Source: Ctena decussata (lineage: Eukaryota; Mollusca; Bivalvia; Lucinida; Lucinidae). Taken from it: 64,000 nt of DNA. Made by a program: the position numbers and the translations under genes. Shown in pieces: positions 46,620-58,529 of the stretch. The notes beneath the pieces were generated by a model, which worked only from the letters and a program-made list of their open reading frames with translations, ran no database searches and had not been told where the DNA came from. Position 1 is the first letter of the stretch, and the number at the start of each line of letters is the position of its first letter. The stretch lies in assembly GCA_963989385.1 (NCBI GenBank), contig OZ022509.1, positions 80,982,043 through 81,046,042 of the forward strand, given 5' to 3'.

Positions 46620-47370
46620 ACTCGTTATGTCTCACTGGAAGAATAGTTATTGCAGACAGTGCTGAGAAGACCAAACTAATGACATATAGTGCTGGCGACA
46701 TCCAAAGGGAGGTCAAGGCTAAAAGACAGAAGCTTGGAACAGTTATAAGCTTCAAGTACCTTGCCTCAGATAAAGGCTCAAAATTGGGAGCTCTCTCAAG
46801 GATTGCACAATCCACTGCAACTCTGACAAAACTGAAGCCAATATGGAAAAATAGCAACTAATATCTTGGATCAAAGGTGAAACTGATGCGTCAGTTTCTG
46901 TCCGTCATATCCATTTTTCTGTGTGCCTGTGAGTCACGGACCATGAAAGAAGAGTTAGTGAAAAGAACGCAGGCCTTTGAGATGAGATTGTACAGAAGGT
47001 TAGTTTAGGTTACTGAACATTTCGTACAAGGACCATATAACCAATGAGGAGATTCGCAGGAATATCCTAGCAGCCATTGGTGATTATGATGAACTTCTGA
47101 CTTTGGTCAAGAAACGGACACTAAGGTGGTTTGGCCACGTCTCAAGGTCTTCTGGTTTAGCAAAGACATTCCTTTATGGAACCGTGAAACTACAGAGACA
47201 GAGACGTAGACAGAAGAAGACGTGGGAAGACGATAATGAGGAATGAACAGGAATGGATTTTGTTAGCTATACTAGGGCAATTGAAGACAGGACTAAGTGG
47301 AAAAGGACAGTTGTAGAGTCATCTATGGTGTCCCAACGACATCACAAGGTTATGAAACAGACTAGACTAG
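46620..47370 (+). pseudogene. Degenerate non-LTR retrotransposon, 3' end of ORF2
   Basis: Broken frames read the end of a reverse-transcriptase polyprotein: CESRTMKEEL, a segment like KRTQAFEMRLYRR, ITNEEIRRNI, and KRTLRWFGHVSRSSG, then a basic RQRRRQKKTWEDD and SSMVSQRHH. This is the familiar C-terminal region of LINE polyproteins (R/K-LRWFGHV motif). Several frameshifts and stops are present and the catalytic RT domain is missing. The clade was not determined. Confidence 0.72.
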
Positions 47371-47659
47371 ATGATGGAGACAGATAGGCTGGACAGGATA
47401 TTACTGAGCGTCACTGATGGGGTCTCAATCTGGCATAAAAAAAGAAAGACAGGCTGGTCAGACCACCAGGTACTGATGAGGTTTCAATTCAAGAACTGAG
47501 TAATAAAATCTGGTAAAATAGGTAGGATATCTGTTATCAGAGTCGTCACCTATGAGGTGTTAAGGAAAGAAACTAGATAATCTGGTCCAAAAAAGCAATT
47601 AAGATGGGTATGATATCTAGAGTCACGAACTATTCTATTTCTCTATTCTATCCTATAAC

Positions 47660-48240
47660 CTTACAAGGTCGTTGGGGCACCACAGATGACTTCGAAACGG
47701 TCCTTTACCACCTTGTTCTGTTTTCAGCTGCCTAGTTAAGCTGCCAGTTTATTCCTGTCCACTCTTCAATATTCTCTTCCCACCTCTTTTTCCCACCTCT
47801 TCTTCTTTCTATTTCTTTTTCCTTTCACTGTGCCCTGTGAAATCGTCTTTGCTAAACCAAAAAGACCTTGAGCCTTTGCCACACCGCCTTAGTTTTCTTT
47901 TCTTTGCCACGGTCAGGAGTTCATCATATTTTTACAGTGGCTGCTTCGATCTTTCTGCAAACCGTCTCATTGGTTATATAGTCTTTGTGCTAAATATTCG
48001 GTAACCTTTGGTAGCATCTCATCTCCGAGGCCTGCATTCTTTTCCCCAACTCTGTTGTCAACGGTTCACGATTCATAGGCATAGAGATATATGGAAATGA
48101 CGGACAGAAACTTGATATTCTGGGAGACGCCTCGATATAGACTGAAATGCTACCCAAGAGAGCCATTAAATCTAAAACATCCAACCTACCACCAACTATA
48201 GACTGAACTATTGAACCTGATGAGAAGGGAGGCAAAAAAG
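47660..48240 (-). pseudogene. Second degenerate retrotransposon 3' end, opposite orientation
   Basis: Read on the - strand, this repeats the order of 46620-47370: a segment like MNREPLTTELGKRMQASEMR, then DYITNE, KYDELLTVAKKRK, a basic stretch and SSVVPQRP. It has more stops and deletions than the + strand copy. The pair converges on the spacer at about 47370-47660 and would form an imperfect long hairpin. Confidence 0.68.
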
Positions 48241-48416
48241 AAAATATCAGGATTGCTTCCCCTGAAAGTGTACGCTTTCACCATAAAGATAAGCATATTT
48301 TTTTAATACTACACGACAAAAGAAATTTTATACTTTTTGTAGATTTCAAGAAAATAGTTTTTGTAATTTCTAGAAAATATCATCCGATTGTCCCCTAGAA
48401 ATCTTTTATTGACCGG

Positions 48417-48652
48417 TACAAGGTAATGCTTTTGTTGTGTTTCCTCAATGTTACCTATTGTTTGGCCCTCTTGTCTCTGTTCTCTGTTTATTGACCGGTA
48501 CAAGATAATGCTTTTGTTGCGCTTCCTCAATGTTACCTATTGTTTGGCCCTCTTGTCTCTGTTCTCATGTGTTACCTATTGTTTGGCCCTCTTGTCTCTG
48601 TTCTCATGTGTTACCTATTGTTTGGCCCTCTTGTCTCTGTTCTCATGCACTG
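48417..48652. repeat. Compound minisatellite
   Basis: Two ~80-bp units (TATTGACCGGTACAAG, GCTTTTGTTG, then TGTTACCTATTGTTTGGCCC) are followed by two ~38-bp units that keep only the second half (TGTTACCTATTGTTTGGCCC and TCTTGTCTCTGTTCT). The open frame through it is a product of the repeat. Confidence 0.85.
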
Positions 48653-48844
48653 TGGTCACCTGAATAGCTGCCTATTTTTCTTATGTGTTTTGTTTTGTGT
48701 TTTGTAATTTAAAATAGAAAATAAGTAGATGTTGCTGCTGCTGTTCATTAGGGTAACTGCATGACCACCTGTTTGGGAAATTGCTGTCCATTTGTTATTC
48801 CTGAGCTGTGTCTATTTTTTACTTTACTGATCGCTTTTGCAAGG

Positions 48845-48932
48845 TCGTAGCTGCCTAGACCTAAATACGCAGGTGCGTATTGAAATTTCGTCAAATTGTC
48901 AAAATTTCAATACGCACCATCATATTTGCATG
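48845..48932. repeat. Hairpin repeat with GCGTATTGAAATTT arms
   Basis: GGTGCGTATTGAAATTTCGT pairs with the inverted TTTCAATACGCACC. A second copy is at 51655-51750 and a fragment lies at about 8170-8200, all next to GCTGCC or GACAACTAC variants and CAAATACGCA. Confidence 0.7.
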
Positions 48933-49373
48933 TAATTTGTAAACTGGGCAAGAATTCAGTAAAAACTGCTGACTGACATGACTATATGAAATGTCATACT
49001 GGCTTAATCGCATGGATTTCCCCCTCAAGGAGAATAAAGACCTGATTGAGCGTATCCTGTAATCGTCTCTAGCTTCGCCCTTGATTTGAAACCATGAACA
49101 CAGTACTTGCGGCATTTAATTGTTCGGTGTGGCACCATTTGTCAAACGATCCTGTGACATTCTGTGTAAAACCATTTCGTCTAAAGTAAAAAGATAGGCA
49201 ATGATCAGAAATTAATACAATCAATTCCCACATTCCGCTATCAAAACCATTAGGGAAAGAAACACATACACACAGAAACTGACACAAGTTTACGAAAGAC
49301 ACGCACATTAAACCGAATGCGTAGCTCTTTCCCAAACAGATGGTCATTCAGCTACCCAATAACAGCATCAACG

Positions 49374-49930
49374 TCTATTTTACCTATTTTTTATTTTAAT
49401 TACAAAACAAAATAAAACAGAAGGCACATTGGGCAGCAATACAGGTGACCAAACCACCAGAGACCATAGACAAGTGGTCACAGCACAATATAACATCAAG
49501 GAACCGCAACAGAGGTATCGCCTTGGAACTATCCGCAAAAGATTACTGGGGGCTTAAACAAGTTTTACAGGACCCAAACCGCGCCCTTAGTTTCCGCAAC
49601 GGTTCAATCAAACAAAAACGCTTAAACCACACAACAGATTGAACAAACTATACAAAAAACACTTAACAATTATTTGTACCTACTTTTTATCTTTCATTAT
49701 AAAACAAAACAGGAAGCAAAGCGGGCAGCTGCGGGATTACCAGATGGCCACAATGCTAGCAGACCACAAACAAACTAATTAAGACACAAGAACAACAATG
49801 AAGAACCACAACAGAAGTACCGCCTTGGAACGGTGAGTAATAAGTCACTGGAGGGGGCGGGGGGGGGGGCTTAAAACAGTTTTACTGGATCCAAACCTCG
49901 CCCTCTGCTTCTGCAGTGATTTGAAACATT
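49374..49930. repeat. Direct duplication of ~260 bp
   Basis: Blocks 49374-49640 and 49673-49930 share AAACAGAAGGCA or AAACAGGAAGCA, GGGCAGC, GTATCGCCTTGGAAC or GTACCGCCTTGGAAC, a TAAAACAGTTTTAC-like piece and AACC(G/T)CGCCCT in the same order. The copies are clearly diverged. The element type is not recognised. Confidence 0.65.
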
Positions 49931-50081
49931 AAACTTAGCTGTTTGGTCCGCATGAAGGTTTTATAGCTCATCAATGAATCATGAATATAAGGTTAAAGCC
50001 TGACCATTAAATATATAAAATGTTTATGAAGGATAGCCAGATCGCTAAGCTGATAGTGACAAAACTAAATTTGAAAGCAAA

Positions 50082-51006
50082 TTAATTAATAAACCGTTTT
50101 GTCTCTTTGATAAACTGGTGCACATGACCGAAGAAGATAATATTGTCCTTTACAGAAAGTGCATCGGAGCCGTATAATATGAAATGAACTCCTAGAGGAT
50201 GAAATTTTCTGGTTGCTCGAAATAGGATTAGTCGTTCATTGCTATACCTTTCACATCTAAAAAAAATAATGTTCAGCATCTTCAATACTATTCCCACAGT
50301 CAGATATTGGTGAGTCTTTAAGATGGTTTTGATACAGATCGTTGTTAAGATTACTGCATCTGTTCCTTATTCGACAATGGAATACAGATCCAGTTCTCTT
50401 GACTTGGATAAAGTATTTCGGAAGTTGCGGAGAAATATAAATATGCTGTTTTATTTTTAATTTGAATGAGTTAATTGACGTTTCAGATCGAATAGAAAGA
50501 GGTAAGTTATTCCACAAAAGTGAACCTGAAGGAATAAAAGATTTAGCAAATATTTCGGTTCTTCTGTTCATAATAGTTATATTTTCAGCGTTTCGAAGGT
50601 TATATACAGTTCTCTCGGTAACAAGAGGAGGCAACATATTACATAAATATTCCGCTGCAGCACCATTAACAATTTTATACATAGTTATCAACTTCTGAAA
50701 CTGGCGACGATCGGACAAAGGAAGCCATCCTATTTCGGTCATTAAATTATCTAATGAAACAGAACGGGTTAATCTGGTGACTATTCGAGCAGCTTCGTAC
50801 TGAAATCGTTCGAGTTGTTCCTTTTCATACATTGTGCACCCATCCCATACGACAGAAGCATACTCAACCAAGGGTCTCAAATACGAAAAGTAAAGTTGAT
50901 TAGGCGTTTTACGATTAAGCTTAAACTTCAAAGTTCGCATAACTCCTAACATTTTTGAAGCAGACGTTAAAATATTGTTGATATGGTCATGCCACTTTAT
51001 ATTCAT
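50082..51006 (-). pseudogene. Reverse transcriptase C-terminal fragment, frameshifted
   Basis: The main frame (51006-50257) encodes the thumb and C-terminal part of a jockey/CR1-like non-LTR reverse transcriptase: LYFSYLRPLVEYASVVWDGC, QLERFQYEAARIVT, a SGSLLWNNLPLSIR motif, and a CGNSIEDAEHYFF zinc-binding-like end. A shift in a T8 run at about 50260 moves the rest (RCERYSNERLILFRATRKF) into the next frame, ending at 50082. Fingers, palm (YADD-type box) and endonuclease are missing, so it is 5'-truncated and dead. Confidence 0.88.
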
Positions 51007-51324
51007 TTATTTCTTTCAGGTGAATGAAGCTATACCAAACCTGAGTCTGCCCAACAATAGAAGAACCAGTTCGAGGGTACAGAAAGACCAGTTCCATTTC
51101 CATTCCCCAACCCATCCCCCCTCCCCTCCTTCCCTGCTTGATATGTCATAATGGCTGCTGTTGATGTCAGACTGGATGCTGACTACTGCATTAATTGTTG
51201 CTACTTTCTTTGTACATGTTTTCTATCTTTCCTTTTGTATATTTGAGCTCTATAGAATTTACACCTTACTTACAGTATGTCTAATTTTCATGTCATTGCC
51301 TGTAACTTTGTATTATACAAATGT

Positions 51325-51415
51325 ATGGGGAGGACCGTAATTAATGTTGTAAGAACTTGTAGTCCAACCCAGTTGCTGTGTAGATTATTTGGCAATGAAA
51401 TATGTTTAAACTAAC
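51325..51415 (+). repeat. Retroelement-like 3' tail, second copy
   Basis: GGGGAGGACCGTAATTAATG through GGCAATGAAATATGTTTAAA matches 16385-16470. It follows a pyrimidine-rich stretch and lies on the opposite strand to the reverse-transcriptase fragment next to it. Confidence 0.6.
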
Positions 51416-51654
51416 TAATCAATGAACCATCACCGGAAACAAACAAAACCACTTTGTTAAAGGTACACTTTGGTACACTTTAAAATCAGAATTTAATGCA
51501 AATCATGTCAGCATCTTTATGTAACCTATGGGCGTAGCGAGGAGCAAGTTCATGATATGCTCATCCATGTTTTATTGGTAGTAAGTCAGTCTTAAGGTGT
51601 TTCCGATCGTCATGTCGTTTAGCAGTTGTATTGAAATCTTGTCAGATTTATAAA

Positions 51655-51750
51655 ACTTCAGTATGCAAATATGCAGGTGCGTTTTGAAATTTTGTCAATT
51701 TGATAAAATTTCAATACGCGCCTGCGTATTTGCGTATAGACAACTACGCC
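51655..51750. repeat. Hairpin repeat, second copy
   Basis: CAGGTGCGTTTTGAAATTTT pairs with AAAATTTCAATACGCGCCTG, with GCAAATA/TATTTGC outside. Related to 48845-48932. Confidence 0.72.
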
Positions 51751-53514
51751 CTTGTCACATATGACCAGCAGAAAGCAAGACATAGCTACTAGTTTTCCAG
51801 TGTCATTTATGGTAGCAGCGATGTGCGGTGTGAGATTTTGTAGACTTTAACTCGTCCGTTACTATATGGGGCCTCTTTCCCACATGTTTGAACAGGAAAC
51901 ACTCAGATCTTCACGGTATGATCAGTCTTCCATGTTCGCATATAACCAGCGGGCACATGACGTCATAACGACGCCCTGCTGAAGTCCTTGCGACATAATG
52001 CCGTCGCATAATGACTGATATAGAATCTCTTTTACCCAGAAATTATAACATATCATTAACCAACAATGCAATTGATTTAGTTAACTGGGCCCTGGTGTGT
52101 CTCATTATCTAAGGTATGTGAAAGAAACATATTTCTTAACAGAGACGGAAAATAATTTAGAAAAAAAAAATGAAAAGCTACATTTTCAAATTTGTTTTAG
52201 GTATTTGAGCACACTTTCGGGGAAGCACCACAGCTATTAATATTTCAGTTGTGCAGTATCCAATGCGAGTCAGTTTTAAAGAATATGATTTTCTCTTCCC
52301 GGGAGCCAACTCCTTTCCATAATTGTAGACCCTATTTTGGGGGGACTGTGTCCTCAAACGAAGCAAAGAGCATGTCCAAAATATTGTTCCCGTCGAAAAT
52401 ATGGCAGAATAATATTTACTCTTACCACTGTTGGCAAAATACCATGAAATTTAAAAGAACTGGGACAGATGGGTTTGGACAAACAGTGCAACTCCAGATC
52501 AGACAGTTCCTAGAGGAGCTTCTAGAGGAGCAGTTTGATCAGGTCCTACGCTGTTTGTCATTCCATCTTCATCTTTAGGATGATTTACTTCTTTGTAAAA
52601 CACCGGTGTTCCATTTTCAGAAAATTACGGTAATTATTTCAGGTGTCCTAATTATTAAAATCTCTACTGTACCATAGTTACCGTTGCAGCAGGTCCTATT
52701 CTTTATTTACGCCATGTGACACCCTAAATAACTACATTGTAACTGGAGAAGACATGTTGCCAGTCGTTTTGACATGAAAAAAGGTAATAGTTTATGAAAA
52801 CGCGTTAATTGATCGATAAAATGAAGTCTACTCCACAAATGTTGGTTATTCTGTTTTTCAGTCTTTATAACGTTTAATGTATCTTAATGACACGTTTCTT
52901 AAGAAAATCGAAGCCCCATTAGCTTGGTAGGTTAAGTGCTGGCTAGACTGATTTCAGTCGAAGAAGTAAAAAAATTCTCTTAACGCTATATTCATATTTT
53001 ACAAATTTTACTTCTCTCTAAAATATACTCCTGGCTCCAACATCTTCGACTGATCAAATCTGTTTCTCTGATACAGAATGGACCCCTTCCATATAATTTC
53101 ACTAACAGTACTTGATCGTCTCTTGAATAAACATTTTATAATAGCGGTCAAGTGCTGACCAAAGAAAAATTAATGACCGTTATAAAAGGGCTCCCTCAGA
53201 CGATGCCGATCTTTTGAACTTAAAGTAAGAATTCTTCTGTATGTAAACCATGGTCAAAATTAGATTTGGATAGGTTATATGCGCCAAAAGTGTTATGCCA
53301 AAATCTTTACTGTTAGTAAAAAAGTGAATGTTGTGGTGAAATCTAAAGAAAATAAAATGGGAGAATTAGATAAAAAAAAAGGCCAACAAACTGAAAGCTT
53401 AAAGTAAGAAAATCAAAATGCGGGGCATACCATGTGGCCTCAACTATCAACCTCCTTAGAGGTAGGTCCAATACAAACATATGGGGTGTCTATGGAAAGC
53501 CAGAGTGGACCCTC
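51751..53514. other. Stretch without a gene
   Basis: No gene is recognised. Around 52915-52970 CCCCATTAGCTTGGTAGGTT resembles a SINE A-box region. The frame at 52249-52578 shows no known domain and poor codon regularity. The rest is unassigned AT-rich sequence. Confidence 0.45.
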
Positions 53515-53615
53515 GATTATTATTATTATTTTGCGTATGTACGCTGCACAAATTATAATAATGGTAAGAATTCTAATAATAATCGACACGGGTCCCATGC
53601 GGCTAAATGTCAGTC

Positions 53616-53649
<34 letters not shown>

Positions 53650-53990
53650 GTCTTATTATTATCATTATACGCCCATCATACTATAATTATTATTATTAAA
53701 TTATTATTATTATTATTATTATTATACGCTCATTATACTATATTATTGTTCCAAAGATCAAGCTACGAAAACTACGAAAATAAAACTCTATGCCGACTTC
53801 TAGGTAAAGATTATTATACTATACAAAAAATATAATCATTCGCGAGCACGTGGTTTAACATTATTATTTTGCCGGAGATTATTTTGTCACTGAAACATTA
53901 TTATTGTAGCAGTGCCCGGATATTATCGATTATTATTTTTGTCGCTGATTACTATTATTTTTAATTTTAGAGCGGGTATTGGCAATATTA
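53515..53990. repeat. TTA/ATT trinucleotide microsatellite cluster
   Basis: Long (TTA)n runs at about 53618-53655, 53685-53725 and shorter runs to 53990 are separated by TATACGCCCATCATACTATA-like spacers that recur. Reading frames of poly-isoleucine or poly-leucine here are artefacts. Confidence 0.85.
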
Positions 53991-54149
53991 TTGTAGAGTA
54001 GTTCGATTTCCCTCCCTTATAATTTTTAACATACAGACTACAGATCCCGCTTTAGCTGCATCTTAAACATACATAAATGGATACACCTGCAGGGATAGAT
54101 GCCTTGCGACTGAACGTCCTGTAAGCCGTATTTCATTTTTTTTCGGGGG

Positions 54150-54278
54150 GAGGGGGGGTGACGGGAGGTTGATAATGAAAGGCAATAGAACCCTGTTTAC
54201 GGTTGGAAAGATTTCCGTCTCCAGGGGGTCTCAAACCCAGCGCTCAACCTACTGAGCAACCGGGGCTCTACATCCCAG
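54150..54278 (-). mobile_element. tRNA-derived SINE, family 2, copy 2
   Basis: On the - strand GCTCAGTAGGTTGAGCGCTG is an A box and GGTTTGAGACCCC a B box. The body is shared with 55405-55580 (on + strand: AACCCTGTTTACGGTTG, GATTTCCGTCTCCAG). Confidence 0.7.
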
Positions 54279-54627
54279 GGGAAGAATCTCAGTCACTCCA
54301 ATCTCTAAGCCCCCGAAAACCATGGCTAACTTTTCAAATGAAAAATTTAATCTGGGCAAACTTCCGACATGAAAAACATGCCCTGGATCAGATCCACCGA
54401 AGTTTTCGAAATTGTCATACTGTCCAAGGTTCCAAGAGTTGCTTCCCTTCGTAAGAAAAAAAAATACACTCGCTAGAGCAAACTTCCTCTCTCAGACGGA
54501 GATTCCCTAAATGAAGGATAACAACACAAACCCGGCCCCTAAAGAAGGAAGTACTATATTCCTACAAATGACCTCTCAAATACAATTATCAGTGGGACTG
54601 GAAAGTGTTCTCTGCGTGCCAGGCGTT

Positions 54628-54790
54628 CATTCAGGATTAGGAGCGGCGGTAGATTACGCGCTGGATTTCCAATCCATGATGCAGGTTCGATCCCCATATG
54701 GCCGGCTTCTCCGACTTTCCGAAAGGTACTTTAAACCGAAGTCCCATCCCCATATTACCTATATGCTGGTGGAACGTTAAACCCGAGCTC
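54628..54790 (+). mobile_element. tRNA-derived SINE, family 3, copy 1
   Basis: GGAGCGGCGGTAGATTACGC (A-box region), GATGCAGGTTCGATCCCCAT (B box), CGGCTTCTCCGACTTTCC, and the tail GGAACGTTAAACCCGAGCTC. The layout repeats at 54968-55115. Confidence 0.7.
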
Positions 54791-54967
54791 ACTTATTCAC
54801 CGATGGATGGATGGATCATAAGGTGAAAATATTTCATCTTAAAATCTTTCACTTAATTCTCCCACAGTCCAATTTATACTTCTCAAATCAAAGGCCTGCG
54901 TTCTTCACTCTAACCCTACTGTCAAGGTCCCCGATATTCAGTAAGTATCCTATCACTCATGGAAATT

Positions 54968-55115
54968 TAGGAGCGGCAGTAGTATAGTGGATAACACGCT
55001 GGTCAACCAATCTAGGGATCGCAGGATCGTTCCCCGGCTTCTCCGGTCCTCTAAATGAGTCCCGTCTACGTATGACCTACTTGTTGCTGGGACGTTTCAA
55101 CCCGTGTTCAGTCAT
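54968..55115 (+). mobile_element. tRNA-derived SINE, family 3, copy 2
   Basis: GGAGCGGCAGTAGTATAGTG (A-box region), TCGCAGGATCGTTCCCCGG (decayed B box), CTTCTCCGGTCC, and the tail GGGACGTTTCAACCCGTG. It lies 180 bases after copy 1 in the same orientation. Confidence 0.7.
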
Positions 55116-55404
55116 TAGTCGGGGGACTTATGAGTTTTCATCACGCACATTTGTGATGGTTTGCCATGCGATTCAGATGAACTGACAGGATGTCTTACCA
55201 TAAGGTACTTACTTAAATTCTTACCACCAGATGTCACCACACGTCCGAAGGACGAAGCGAGATGGAAAACCATAACATTAGTTTCTTTTTGTGTTATGGC
55301 TGACCATGACAAAGGCAATAAAACCCAAATACTTTTCTGTCGAGAAACTGGTTCAAAACCTTGAGTAACTCGTATAGCTAGCATCCGTTTATAAAATTGA
55401 TGAT

Positions 55405-55580
55405 GGATGAATAACTTGCGACCTTACGTCCGCTTCAACAGTATTTCAGTCATATCAGGACGATGGGAGGATGATAATCAAAGGCTGTGCGCAATGGAAC
55501 CCCATTTACGGTTGAAACGATTCCCGTCTCCAGCGGGGCTCGAACCTGGGTCCGCTTTATCAGTAGGTCAGCGCTTAAAT
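55405..55580 (-). mobile_element. tRNA-derived SINE, family 2, copy 3
   Basis: On the - strand GCGCTGACCTACTGATAAAG is an A-box region and CCCAGGTTCGAGCCCCGC a good B box. The body includes, on +, ATTTCAGTCATATCAGGACG and GTGCGCAATGGAACCCCATT. Confidence 0.72.
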
Positions 55581-56413
55581 AGTCTTGTTTAGCTTAGAAG
55601 AGCTACGGACTGGACAAATATCAATTTTAAACGTCTATAGCGGACGGTCACACTGAGCATTGCTAGCGGGTTACATTGACATTTAGGTAGCTGAATTGAA
55701 AAATGTTTGGGTTATGGCAGTCCATCACAAATGTGCCTGATGGAAGACTGGTAAGACCTCAAATTGCTCATGTTAAGCACATAATAAGAAAAAGCTCTGA
55801 TCAAAATACAAGCTCTTAGTTACGAATTTTCGGCCCTCATAGGTGAACACCTAGTGATACAGAATGAGCAACCAAACAAATCTCAAGGAAAGAATTCTAT
55901 ATGACAGAATGTGAGCAAAATCAGATCTGTTCTGTTCAGTTCAGTTCAATTTCTCATAAACACTGAACTGAACTAGACAGAACTGATCTCATATCGATTC
56001 GATTCTCATATCGACGTTGCCCCCGCACCTCAGCGGAACGAATCCATAGCCGCAGTAACGGGGCGTCGAGCGTCCGTCTTGCCGTTCCTCAAGTAAATAA
56101 ATCTATAAGTTTTCATGAGCGAATGGCGGTAGTAAAGATGTATATCACACCTTCAGTAAAACATATTCTGATACCTATTACTTAGATATCCAAAAAGGTA
56201 GTAAGTTTTAATTGAAATAGTCTACATGTCGTACAAAAACTAATTTTACGATGTCAGTCAAACAAAATAAATGATAAAACCGATTACAAATTATAAAAAA
56301 AAGTTCATTATTTCCCTTGCATTTGCAAGAGCTCCATTTAGTCCTCGTCTGCTCACCTAATGGTTTACCTCACAATGAGTTTGCTCACCTGGGAATTTAA
56401 TGTAAAACTAAGA

Positions 56414-58510
56414 AAGGATTTCTATACTTATGGTGTGAATTTCCCCTATAATCAAAAGTTACACGGATCACTGATTTTTGCTTTGCATTTATGACTTTGA
56501 CGTGTAACTTGCATGACAAATGAATTTTCAAATGTTTGTGTTTATGTTAGTATCCGTTTGAGGATAATTTACAATTAATCTCAATGACGTCATACGTTGA
56601 CGTTGACGTCATGGTTAAGATTAATTATAAATTATCCTCAAACGGATAGTTAAAATAATGATTAATTGTATACATTTTACACCTTTCAGGCTTACATTAC
56701 TTACATAACAGACAACACTGAATAGTTTTGACTTGATGTATGTTACCTTGACCGCATTTCAAGGTCATTGTACACTATCTAATCCTTTAAGATCACAGTG
56801 CTGCTTTTTACAATTCTTCTCCTTTGGCTTACTGAGTATCGTCCCCCCTCCCCCTCCTCACTCATGACCCAGCTTCCCACTCATATATATTGCGTACAGT
56901 GGATTCGACAGTATCGGATCAAGTTCAATAAAAGTCCTTTTTTATTGTATATGAATGCTAAAATTATGTATGTTATGAGACATAACGATTGCAAAGCATC
57001 CCTTCTATCTATCCATGTCAAAATATGTACGAAATTTATTCACTAAAGAACAGATAACCTATCCAGACTAACAGAAGGGTCTTACGACAGTAACGAATCA
57101 GGTGTGACAGTATCGGACCATATGATATTATTTAATACAGGAGAGTTCCTCCGAGGCATTCTGCCAACCTTCTTAGCTTCAATAACTTTGCTACATAAAC
57201 AGTTGGCCCTATTAAACTCCCAGAGCAAACTTTTACGGCCTTTCAATGAAATTTTTCACGTGGTCCTTCACCAGCAACGGTTATGACTGTTAATAGTTGA
57301 ATATAAACAAATGTACAAATACTATGTAAATAATTCTTAACTCAGTAATCCTCTGAGCCCCTACATCATGCAACTTATCAAACAGTATAGACCATAATCT
57401 GCTTTGCAAACAGTGTCGATAGCCTTCATTATCATTCGATAGTGTTCGGGCGGGGATGGGAGATAGTTCACGAAAAGGATATAGTGTTACTTTTATACCG
57501 ATCTTCTTTGAAAGTAGACACACCAGCCACTTAGGTAGTTGATTTATGGCTTGCTTTCAGCATCAGTCCATGCATTCAATAAAAGTTTTCCAGCTGATGC
57601 ATGTATTTCAGGTCGAATTATAAAATGATCCGTTACTGTCGCACATCGGGGCCCCGCTTTTCAAGTGTATAGTTTCAGCAAAAACTGGGATGTCACAAAA
57701 ATAATCACTGTCTGCATTTTTAGGGATGCCATGACACAATAACAAAGCAGACTTGGTTTCAATCGCCTAGTGATAAAATAGTTTAAATAACCGAAATCTG
57801 TTTTGGGAGTAACGAGCAACAGACAAAATGCAAGCGCCGCTGAAGAGGGGTTAAGCTTTTCAACAACTCTGATTTGTTTCATAGCCGCGCAATTTGATCG
57901 AAATTTTCACTTTGCACTTTGCCATTGGTCTAACTTGATGACTGTAATATAACGATAAAAATGTTTTCTTCATTTGTGAGAAAAATGGGTGATAACTTAT
58001 GAGTGATCCGATACTGTCGATGATCCGATACTGTCGAGTCCACTGTACCTGCCATGCATAGGTCTGCTGCATAAAGGAAATGCTGTGTCACGAGGGGGAA
58101 AGTACTTGTATCTTAATTATAGGGAAGCGTTTTGGCTGTTTTGACCGGAAGTGTAACTATGGTTTTGCAAGTTTAAATACCAATAGGCGTAACAAGAAGA
58201 AAATCATTGCTTTGTATTGTGATATGCATGTATTCAGCATGCATTTATGACAAAAACTTATGGAATGAATGACCGATTTCAATATTTTTATTACCTCAAA
58301 AAATGAGGTAATTAGGGTAGGTATGGTCGGCTTGGATTATCTCCCCATGTCTTCAGGTCTGAATCACAACTGATCTGATTTCACACAGTTTACATATTTG
58401 TGGAAGCTCTGCCGCTAAGAAAAAATATGCACACTTTATATTTTTGAAACTTCGTATCTGTCCCACCGGTCTAAGGGGGAAAATCCTCGACTTAAGCATA
58501 GAAGTCCTTA
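56414..58510. mobile_element. TIR element, copy 2, interrupted by a DNA transposon
   Basis: The left end AAAGGATTTCTATACTTATG followed by AATTTCCCC and the right end GGGGGAAAATCCTCGACTTA plus AGCATAGAAGTCCTT are inverted repeats. The body aligns with 32717-33630. A hairpin inside (GATAATTTACAATTAATCTC and its inverse around GACGTTGACGTCATGG) at 56548-56652 is seen only in partial form in copy 1. The 1149-bp block 56897-58045 is foreign to it. Confidence 0.78.
56897..58045. mobile_element. Nested Tc1/mariner-type DNA transposon, non-autonomous or decayed
   Basis: Ends CAGTGGATTCGACAGTATCG and CGATACTGTCGAGTCCACTG are inverted repeats. The element is flanked by TA at 56895-56896 and 58046-58047. 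The uninterrupted relative at about 33156 reads GCGTACTTGC, i.e. one TA. Additional TATCGGACCATATG and TGATCCGATACTGTCGATGA sub-terminal repeats occur inside. At 1149 bp it could once have held a transposase, but only short frames remain and no catalytic motif was recognised. Confidence 0.85.
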
Positions 58511-58529
58511 ACTCTCCTGCCCTTTAATC

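Noticed and set aside
48448..48663. Membrane-like repeated peptide VTYCLALLSLFSC
   Set aside because: It is encoded entirely by the minisatellite and has no start context or neighbouring exons.
53432..53835. Poly-Ile/Leu proteins
   Set aside because: They are frames through TTA microsatellites.
56897..58045. Transposase gene within the nested element
   Set aside because: Only short, broken frames were found and no DDE or helix-turn-helix motif was recognisable.
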